Program-made: the position numbers and the translations under genes
Notes under the pieces: model-generated
Told to the model about the DNA's origin: nothing
The model's input: only the letters and a program-made list of their open reading frames with translations
Database searches by the model: none
In this document: positions 57,001-64,000 of the stretch, piece after piece
How positions within the stretch are numbered: the stretch's first letter is position 1
How the letters are laid out: each line of letters begins with the position of its first letter
Assembly (NCBI RefSeq): GCF_964355755.1
Contig: NC_092677.1
Span: 3,479,001 to 3,543,000 of the forward strand
DNA length: 64,000 nt
Source of the DNA: Antedon mediterranea
Taxonomy: Eukaryota > Echinodermata > Crinoidea > Comatulida > Antedonidae
Direction: 5' to 3'

Positions 57001-58700
57001 ACACAAAACGCTGGATGTGAGACACTGCTATGTATAGGTACCGGTGGTAGGTAGGTCATATTTGTATATTGGCATTTCTGGCTATTGTTGCAGTGTCTCG
57101 CGTTACTCTGATAAAAATAAATACATCTGATATAAGGTATGATAATGTGTATATCGAAATAATCTTTTAATGGCCAATTTCTTTTTTTTAATAGGGTGAT
57201 GACTTAGTTGTGACGTGTACGTACAACACAGTGGGTAGAACTTCTATTACAACAGTAAGCCGCCTAAGATGCCTATAGATACATTACATACATAAACATT
57301 GTTCAAACACCAAACAAAAGAAACTAGAACATCTTCGAAGAAACTATTATTTCCCAATAAAAATGACATCATGATCAATAAGAAAAATAAATCGTATGCA
57401 TTTTATAGTGCCTTAATTGATAAAATATTGTTTTCATCAAACACAGAATCGTGTTTTCTGTTTATAGGGCGGTGAAAGTACAAAAAATGAGATGTGTTTA
57501 GCGTATCTCCTTTATTATCCAAGGCAAACTCTTGTTGTTTCCTGCCTCTCAAATCCATCCTTACAGGCCTACTTTGATGCATTCAACATACCAGCTGGGT
57601 AGGTAAAGAAATAGATTATTGGCTTAGAATTGGTCCCAACAATAAGTTATCTTATAATGTAAGGGCGTGTGGCGCAATGTGTTGGACGTTCGACTACTAC
57701 TGATCGTGAGATCGAGGTTCGAATCCAACTCTCGCTTAGAGATTTCACAACATTGGGTGCTATATAAATCCAGGATATTACTATTATTATTATTATTATC
57801 TACATCAATTAATAAAAGAACCTTGATTGATTTTTGCATCTCTGAATAGATCATGTGAGATTAAAGCTTGCCTTGACATGCTAGCTTCTTCCGTCGACCC
57901 AGAGACGTTGAGGCAAGGCTTGTATGACGTTTCATACAAAGGAAAACGGCTTGATATTTGCGTAGATACGGACTTTGAACAAGTAGACGTAAGTAGGCAT
58001 TTTTCATTTTTATTTACTTTCTCAATAATGATAATCAAAATAACAGATACCTATGCCTACCTACCTACCAACAACCTACCAACCTACCTCCTACTGTACC
58101 TACCTACCGTAGGCCTACCTACCATACCTACCTACCTACTTACTTCTTACCTACCTACCTATCAACCTACCTACCTACTTACCTACCTACCTCCTACCGT
58201 ACCTACCTACCTACTTACCTACCTCTTACCTCTTACGTACCTATCAACCTACCTACCTACCATACCTACCTACATACCTACCTACTTACCTCTTACGTAC
58301 CTATCAACATATCAACCTACCTACCGTACCTACCTACTTACCTACCTACCTACCTACCTACCTACTTACCTCTTACCTCTTACGTACCTATCAACCTACC
58401 TACTGTACCTACTTACCTCTTACCTCTTACGTACCTATCAACCTACCTACCTACCTATCAACCTACCTACCTATCCTCTTATGACCCTTTCGCACCAGGC
58501 CGATTAACAGTTAAATTTAACCAAATTAAGATGGACATCCCGAGGAATTCCCCGTGTGGTTCAGTGAGAACGACAGGATGGAAGATACCAACGATGTATG
58601 CAGTAAGCCTAACGACTCGCCGAGTAGTAGCGTGACATTGAGGGCGGCAGCATCTATCATAGCGTTGATACTCATAGTGTCATGGTGGCTAACACTCTAG
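51097..58700 (+). CDS. DBH-like (MOXD1-type) copper monooxygenase B
   Basis: Tandem paralogue of the gene at 31.9-45.4 kb, with the same role. Thirteen exons: 51097-51366, 51725-51871, 53000-53173, 53586-53672, 54097-54267, 54785-54887, 55313-55479, 55788-55842, 56321-56445, 57195-57254, 57468-57598, 57850-57992, 58531-58700; about 600 aa. Exons 1-10 have exactly the same lengths as in copy A. Signal peptide (MFEKSLLFTCLFIYIYTY), DOMON domain, copper ligands H240/H241, H309, H387/H389 and M462 are all conserved. The hydrophobic tail is SIIALILIVSWWLTL. Exons 11-13 differ in length. The last junction works in phase only with donor GTAGGC after 57992 and a weak acceptor (TTAAG) at 58530. The better donor GTAAGT after 57988 would shift the frame. 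So the last join is tentative. Confidence 0.9.
51890..52049. mobile_element. Family B MITE, full length, MOXD1-B intron 2
   Basis: AAGCTTGGTTCCCACTAAGA on the left, CATAATGGGAACCAAGCTTA on the right. The centre is GACCAATCACAAGCGATGGA with CGCTTGTCATTGGTC. Confidence 0.9.
52150..52445. repeat. Dispersed repeat shared with MOXD1-A intron 10
   Basis: GTGAAGAGGATGATACAGTG, AATAATTCCACTTCTTAATT, CACACCTTTCTAACCAT and TTTTGTGGCATGGCG match 43.02-43.22 kb. The introns are not equivalent (2 versus 10), so this is an independent repeat family. Confidence 0.7.
52705..52944 (-). pseudogene. LINE endonuclease-reverse transcriptase C-terminal relic
   Basis: The minus-strand frame contains EGRLRVGRPKKTWRRSFEKR, the conserved C-terminal GRPKKTWR block of many animal LINE polyproteins, and ends at a stop after SLMSHEA. 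Upstream ORF2 parts are absent. It lies in MOXD1-B intron 2. Confidence 0.7.
54408..54541. mobile_element. Family A MITE, MOXD1-B intron 5
   Basis: AAGCTGGGTTTACACTATCA on the left, GATAGTGTAGACAGAGCTTT on the right. Flanks CCCTA and TAGGG extend the palindrome around a possible TA duplication. It is about 140 nt from the nearest exon. Confidence 0.88.
56199..56293 (+). pseudogene. Internally deleted duplicate of MOXD1-B exon 9 (possible poison exon)
   Basis: It is preceded by a pyrimidine tract and CTTTAG and is in the phase expected after exon 8. It reads RQISLQQY, then VRYRPENAHL, and ends in TAA at 56291. The true exon 9, 28 bp further on, reads RKISLQQY and NRYFKPEKII, so both edges match and the middle is missing. 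If spliced in, it would end the protein before the copper-binding methionine. Confidence 0.7.
56463..56610. mobile_element. Degenerate family B MITE, MOXD1-B intron 9
   Basis: AGCTTGATTCCCATTATAGA on the left, CTCTAGTTGGAGCCACGCTT on the right. The centre has GGCTTGTCACTGGTCAACTC. Confidence 0.7.
57661..57800 (+). mobile_element. tRNA-derived SINE, MOXD1-B intron 11
   Basis: The A-box-like GTGTGGCGCAATGTGTTGGA and the B box GAGGTTCGAATCC lie about 45 bp apart. A short body follows and then an ATT trinucleotide tail (57779-57800). Confidence 0.75.
58050..58490 (+). repeat. (CCTA)n / CTACCTAC microsatellite in the last MOXD1-B intron
   Basis: About 430 bp of CCTACCTACC with CTTACCTCTTACGTACCTATCA interruptions in a higher-order pattern. 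It provides a long pyrimidine-rich tract about 40 nt before the proposed last acceptor. The repetitive ORF over it is not a gene. Confidence 0.95.
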
Positions 58701-58859
58701 GCCTGAATATTTTACTATGCATCTTTTCTATATGAAATTATATTTTTGTGAAATTAAATACAATATTTTGTGTTAATCTCATAGCAATACAGTCTCAAAC
58801 ATATTTTATAAAAAATAATAGTATTCATACCCATAAAACTAGATCCTCCTGTAACCTCC

Positions 58860-59045
58860 ACCCGCCCCTTACCAAATTTACATAAATGCAACATAATATC
58901 CGTTATAGTGGCACCAAATTATTTAATGATCTCCACCTTCATCAAGGATGTATATTGTTAAGCGAGTGAAGACAGCTAAAGACTACAGCTTCAGGAAAGA
59001 CCTAATGAAAAGGGTCTTTGACAGGGTCATTTATGGTAAGTTATA
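58860..59045 (+). mobile_element. LINE reverse transcriptase C-terminal relic
   Basis: NIRYSGTKLFNDLHLHQ and, after a frame change, KTAKDYSFRKDLMKRVFDR fit the C-terminal tail of LINE ORF2 and resemble 4.16-4.28 kb. The second part ends at a GTAAGT-like donor (59037), so an exon reading is also possible. Confidence 0.5.
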
Positions 59046-59091
59046 TTTCTTCATTGTTATTATGCCTTGTCTGCAAATCTGAAAATCTTCA

Positions 59092-59190
59092 AAGCTCTGT
59101 CTACTCTGTGACAAAAAATGTGGTGTACCCATATATGGACATGATGATGTCATAATACTGTACCACCATATTTGGGCACATCACACAACT
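59092..59190. mobile_element. Family A MITE, 3'-truncated
   Basis: AAGCTCTGTCTACTCTGTGA, then GTGTACCCATATATGGACAT, a single 21-bp unit and loss of the right terminal repeat. Confidence 0.75.
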
Positions 59191-59266
59191 TTTGGGCAAA
59201 AGTACTTTTTTACTGTTTAAGCAGTTAAAATTTAAAAAGTAATAATCTTTTTTTTTTCAAAACAGG

Positions 59267-59381
59267 TATCAAAGGCAAGTCAACACTTGTGAAAACTGCT
59301 GTAGCAAGCATGGAAGAGAGAAGAGGTGAAAAACCTACAAAAGCAGATGCTGTAGCCGCACACAAATCTAGAATTCGATGA
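59267..59381 (+). CDS. Possible terminal exon of an unidentified gene
   Basis: After a T-rich tract and AAACAG, an open segment encodes GIKGKSTLVKTAVASMEERR and EKPTKADAVAAHKSRIR before TGA. Codon use looks protein-coding, and AATAAA lies 35 nt past the stop (59416). It joins in phase to 58948-59036 (which has its own ATG). That upstream piece may be LINE sequence. I do not recognise the family. Confidence 0.35.
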
Positions 59382-59879
59382 ATTATTACAATCCGATCTG
59401 ACCCAAAAGAATCGAAATAAATATTTGCATTTGTTTTACTTTACAATGAATTGATTGTTTTAAACAAACTAATGTATATATCTTATTGTTACTGTTTTAT
59501 TAGATCCAAAACACAAACGCAAAAAAAAAAAAATTAAAATGCTTTCATTTAAATTTATTGTTCACAGTACAGTACTTCAAAATGATTTTTTTTTAATGCA
59601 TTTGGATATTACCTGTATCTATGCAGTATTCAAGAACTATACACAAATATTTAATTGTACAAAAATGTTTCATATTACCTAAAATATGCAGTACAGTACA
59701 TACAGTATTCATGTCGTCGTTTTATAATGCAATTTATAGAAAATATTATAACTGTAGATGCTGCCAAAAGAATAATAATATTTCTACAATGTGATAGAAG
59801 GAATTTCTTTGAAAATTATTACACAGTACTACTGGACTAGTCTCACAATACTTTTGAATAAATTATTTAGTTTTTTTAA

Positions 59880-60170
59880 ATTGTTCTGCCATGTTCATTC
59901 TGAAAAGTCATTGTCAAAAGGAACTTCATCTTCTATGAATCATGTGTAGTTATCACTCTACTCGGAATATTTATCTCTAATCTTCCACACACAGCAAGCT
60001 GGAATTGCTCTTCTATCTCCTTTGCTGAGTTTTGAGTAAACCCACCAGATGTAACAACGATATGCTATATACCTATATGTTCTGTAAATGAAGCAGAATA
60101 ACTCTGTAAGCATACTGAATAGGCTTAGTAATGTTACTGGCATATTCACTTGGGACTTTAATGTAGTACA
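59880..60170 (-). pseudogene. P2RX7_C-type domain relic
   Basis: The minus strand reads IAYRCYIWWVYSKLSKGDRR, AIPACCVWKIRDKYSE, then (through TAG and TGA) SDNYT and FIEDEVPFDNDF. The order aromatic-rich helix, G-x-R-R-x-I-P-x-C-V-x-x-I-R and a short acidic tail is the pattern of the P2X7 C-terminal-like domain, common in multicopy invertebrate genes. Two stops near the C-terminus show decay. Confidence 0.65.
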
Positions 60171-60389
60171 GTATTGTTTTTCTGTTGATTATTTAGTTTA
60201 TTTCGTGAGCAACGGGCTTGCCGAGTTAACAACAATAACATTTATTATCATTTCCTACTAAGAAAAAGGGATCGTTTACGATTTAGTTTATACCATTCTT
60301 AGAATAATCAGGAAAGGATTCTGAATTGATGTTATTGTTTGTTTTTTTTTCTTCCTGCCAAAACAATCAATGGCATAACATAGGCGCGG

Positions 60390-60500
60390 CCTAGGCTTAG
60401 TAGTAGAAAACATACTACTAGGCCTAGTAGTAGTAGTACACATACGCCTAGTAGTAGTAGTAGTACACATACTACTAGGCCTAGTAGTAGTACTACTAGG
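60390..60500. repeat. (TAG/CTA)n palindromic microsatellite
   Basis: TAGTAGTAGTA runs separated by ACTAGGCCTAGTAG palindromes, able to fold on themselves. Confidence 0.8.
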
Positions 60501-60533
60501 CTACTGCTGTAGGTCTAAACAAAACTAGAGTCG

Positions 60534-61110
60534 ATGTAATGAGATATAAAGATTCGGCAATACCGTACGTAAATTATTAATGCAATACTGTATAAAGACT
60601 CGATAGTATGTAAATGAGATATAAAGATTCGGCAATACCTTAGTACGTAAATTATTATTGCAATACTGTAAAAAGATTATATGAGATATACTGGATTCAG
60701 CAATACCGTACGTAAATTATTAATGCAATACTGTATAAGGATTCGATAGTATGTAAATGAGATATAAATATTCGGCAATACCGTACGTAAATTATTATTG
60801 CAATACTGTAAAAAGATTCGATAGTATGTAAATGAGATAAAAAGATTCGGCAATACCGTATACGTAAATTATTATTGCAATACTGTATGAAGATTCGATA
60901 GTATGTAAATGATATAAATGTTCGGCAATACCGTACGTAAATTATTAATGCAATACTGTATAAAGATTCGATAGGAGAGTGCTCAAGAAACGTCGGGTCA
61001 AGAGATATAAATAAACAAATAAATAGTACGTAAATGAGACATAAAGGTTCAATAGTATGTAGATTATGATGCGTAAATTATTAATGATTCGATAGTATAT
61101 GTAAATATAT
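60534..61110. repeat. Minisatellite with irregular 60- to 115-bp units
   Basis: Repeating words are GAGATATAAAGATTCGGCAA, TACCGTACGTAAATTATTA, TGCAATACTGTATAAAG and ATTCGATAGTATGTAAAT, in at least six copies to about 60975. Degenerate units follow to about 61110. Confidence 0.9.
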
Positions 61111-61496
61111 TTAGTTAGTTAATATTAAAATACAAATAAAAAATATACATTGATCTATCGGCAGGCAAACTAAATTATTATAGAAATATAAAGATTCGAT
61201 AGTACATGATCTGGCTTATATTTATTGGTTTGACCATACATACAGCTGTAACTCAACTCGCCATAGGCCATGGCGTTGACAACCGACAATCAAAGATTGT
61301 GGCGTTCAATACAAATGACGATATTAAACGGCCGCTTCGACAATACTCCGTTTGTGCCTGCCTAATACTCTAGGCTTTAGCTAGTTATAATAGTATGCAG
61401 TAGGCCTAGAGTAGTAGAAAGGGGCCAAATCTGAGTGGGAGAGTAGGGCCTACTCAACTCTGAGTCTAGCCAGTGTCTCTCTGTACTTACCGGTTT

Positions 61497-61583
61497 GTCA
61501 TTTTATCCTGTTGTACTTTCCCTCCAAGGATTTCTTTTTTACAGGCGTAAACAAGTTCTAAGACGTCTTTAGTCGCATATCAG
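61497..61583 (-). CDS. Exon-like segment, unidentified
   Basis: The minus strand has an open stretch DVLELVYACKKEILGGKVQQ, then DKMTNR, ending at a good donor (GTAAGT at 61496). An AAAG acceptor is possible near 61584. The peptide vaguely recalls an N-terminal helix of THOC2, but I could not find neighbouring exons. Low confidence. Confidence 0.2.
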
Positions 61584-61589
61584 TACAAG

Positions 61590-62256
61590 TTTAGTATTTC
61601 AAGATGTGGTATAAGATTTCGTCTTCAATATTAAGGCTTGTCTCAGTAATTTCAAATCGATCATTCTATATAGATAAATGCATTAGCTGTCAAAAGTGAA
61701 TTGATGGGTATTGAAACATTTCACCATATTAAAGATTATAATAATATCAACTATGATTTTGACAGTTATTATCATATGATACAAGTCATAGTTTAGTACT
61801 TTAAAGGAAATGAACTAAAGTGAGGTTGATGAGAATGTCTTGATGTTTCGGGTTTTTTATACTATTCTAAATGATTTAATCACTGAATCTTGTGTCATTG
61901 GTATATAAATCTCTAGAAAATACATCATGATTGTATTGGCTGTTCACTTTGTTGCATTGTGAATTTGACATCCCTCCAAGTATTAACATTAGAAACATTG
62001 CTAAAAATAATGATTTTAGAATTATTTCCATTTTCCTATCATGATGTTATGGACAGTTCCTGCAGCATCCAAGTTTTTAAGAGGTATGGGATGTACAAGG
62101 GTGCTAGAGTGTGTCAAACAACAATGCTGTCCCATACTTAGATGTGGTCTCCCTAAGGTGTCAATCTGCAGCTTGGACCAGTTGGTTCTGATTGGCTTTG
62201 CAGGTGTTGGACCCTTCTAGGCAAATATCAAATCAAGCAATTTTCAAGTCAATCAT
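61590..62256. other. Spacer, nothing recognised
   Basis: Moderately AT-rich, without repeats from the families seen elsewhere and without a supported exon. Confidence 0.5.
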
Positions 62257-64000
62257 GTGACTTACGTTGCGTTACGTTCTTGCATTGCGTCGATAGTGGG
62301 AACCAAGAAGGCCGGTGATTTCATCAATCACAAGTGGATTTTTAAACTGTCGCTTGTCGTTAGTCAACTCGCTTTCGTTGCATTTACGTCCTTCCGTTGC
62401 GTCTCTAAAGCTCTGTCTACACTACCAAAAAAGTGTGATACGACATCATCATGTATATATTTGGGCACACCACATTTTTTTTTGTCACATAAAGTTTGAT
62501 AGTGTAGACAGAGCTTGAGTGGGAACCACGCTTTAAGACGAGATGAACGATGGCAATTAGTTTTAGTTTTACTGTTATTCTAGGATTTCTGAAACGGGCG
62601 ACGGATTTAGATGAAGAACCTAGGCCCTAGGTTTAGAGGCCTCTGCACATGCGTAGCAATAATGTTACCAATTTTAAAATGTATGTGTTATTACTACCTT
62701 TATTATTGATAAGATGTCAAGAATAAATATAACGATTTATAATTTCATGGTGGCAGACAAACATGGGGCGCGAGACTCTAGCACCTTTTTTACACTGGTC
62801 AACATCTCTAATGTAATTCCTATCATTAAGTGTAAATGTTTACTTACCATATATAGACATGCGAGTCATAATATTATATATCGCATTTAATCGAAGGTTG
62901 ATTAAAAAAATAAAAACATTTTTCCTTTTTAAATAAACAGTAGGCCTGTGTATGAAAAGTAAATCAGCCTATAAAGTACTAATAAAAAAAAATATAATAA
63001 TTAATAATTCGTAAGTATTTACATTATGATGTATATTCCTTTTCCAACCTTAACGAATATTTTACGAGCCCTATAGTGTCGTTTCCGGATTTGAACCCCG
63101 ACTTCATCTATAAGGTGGGCGCCTTAACTATTAGACCACTAGACATTTTAAAAGTGTCTACTTATTGTTTCTCGTACTTACCACCATCGTTTTTTTTTCG
63201 ATTATGTATGACACGGCAAAATGAATGAATAATTATTCATATTTTGTTCGTCTTAATTATAAAAAGTTATATAATAACGTTATTAGCTATAGTATTGTGT
63301 ACATAGACCATTTATATTATTTTGTTTCTAAATAAATACAGTATTGTAACAAGAATATTTCTTACAAAAAACGCTGCTCGCTTATTGTTATTGCTAAGGT
63401 CAAGTCTGGGGGTCACTTCATCACGCCTAGATACTTCAAGTATCCTATTACAAACAAAAACTTCAATGGACTGTTTTGATAATAATTCAATGATTATCTG
63501 ACAGCGAATTATATCATGGGACTCATAAATACCAGAATGCTTTGGGATTTGTCGTTAGACTCTTTTCTCAGCCGTTTTTGGATTCAACAGGTGGTACCAA
63601 TAAATTATAGTGGAGTTTCCATTTTAACAAAAATGTCAAAGTGTAGTACTATAAAGCTGCTTGATTTCATCTAATGAATGAGTCATCTCGTGTGACGTAG
63701 CGGGCTAGAGCAGCAGCGTGAAAAAAAGTTTTTTTTATCCATATTTTTGTAAATTAAATAAAACTACTTTATACCGCGGTTAATCTAAAAATACCCCTAT
63801 GTTGCAGTGGTATGTTCCAAATAATGCCTGGTAGAATAATTCCAGTTGGTGCGTCGATCGCCCATATGGAAGTGTTATTACAGTCGTGTGGTTGGTAGAA
63901 GACTGACAACATTAATAGTTAACGCTAAATGAAAAATGGAAATTTTGCTTATGTAGGCATATACTGAAGAGAGCGATTTACTAATTCTATAAATTAAAGA
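62257..64000 (+). repeat. Right partner of the duplicated monooxygenase spacer
   Basis: It matches 45540-46820 (nested family B and A MITEs, SINE head at about 63070) and then 50881-51038, skipping exactly the TIR transposon. A segment at about 63346-63720 is extra and starts with AACAAGAATATTTCTTACAA, a word also seen at 20.5 kb. The family A copy here (62408-62516) is more complete than its partner. Confidence 0.92.
63846..64000 (+). promoter_or_regulatory. Likely promoter/5' UTR of a third MOXD1-like gene
   Basis: The sequence from GGTGCGTCGATCGCCCATAT to the window end aligns with 50883-51038. That region leads into the ATG of monooxygenase B 59 bp further on. No coding sequence of the third copy is inside the window. 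Confidence 0.65.

Noticed and set aside
57827-58507. 226-codon Thr/Tyr/Pro/Leu-rich ORF
   Set aside because: Its first part is MOXD1-B exon 12 in another frame and the rest is the CCTA microsatellite.

Overview
This 64 kb window is from the nuclear genome of an animal. Genes are split by GT-AG introns, the DNA is AT-rich, and introns and spacers are filled with hairpin MITEs, tRNA-derived SINEs, LINEs and minisatellites. The gene families (a BBX-type HMG factor, Maelstrom, a tandem array of DBH/MOXD1-like copper monooxygenases) and an excess of the palindrome TAGGCCTA suggest a marine deuterostome invertebrate, most likely an echinoderm. That assignment is inference.

Layout. 1-6.8 kb: mostly repeats, with one isolated coding exon on the minus strand that resembles the start of a PR/SET domain. 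6.86-7.90 kb: MRPL17, plus strand, three exons. 7.9-13 kb: gene-poor, probably including the BBX 3' UTR. 12.96-19.47 kb: BBX, minus strand, nine coding exons, 632 aa. 22.2-22.6 kb: broken retrocopy of SMARCE1. 23.06-29.96 kb: Maelstrom (MAEL, piRNA pathway), minus strand, 14 coding exons, 562 aa. 31.92-45.35 kb: MOXD1-like monooxygenase A, plus strand, 13 exons, 604 aa, with a nearly intact LINE in intron 4. 45.4-51.1 kb: spacer holding a 4,060-bp terminal-inverted-repeat transposon. 51.10-58.70 kb: MOXD1-like monooxygenase B, plus strand, 13 exons, about 600 aa. 58.7-64 kb: LINE and P2RX7_C-like relics, a minisatellite, one unidentified exon, then a second copy of the A-B spacer. That copy ends where the 5' UTR of a third monooxygenase should begin.

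All exon models were built by hand from the six-frame translation, splice dinucleotides and reading-phase agreement. BBX, MAEL, MOXD1-A and MRPL17 close in phase from ATG to stop. MOXD1-B does so with one awkward last junction.

Four repeat families recur and are named here A to D. Family A is a MITE with ends AAGCTCTGTCTACACTATCA and a 21-bp internal unit. Family B is a MITE with ends resembling GCTTGGTTCCCACTAG. Family C has ends resembling TAAAGATGTATTGTCCC. Family D has the core CCCCTTAATAG. Three observations deserve most attention: family A copies lie within 20 nt of exon edges unusually often; the 4,060-bp transposon has a precise empty site within the same window and carries a decayed gene of a D-D-T-D-L-L-V-L-L family; and a third monooxygenase is predicted about 59 bp past the right edge.
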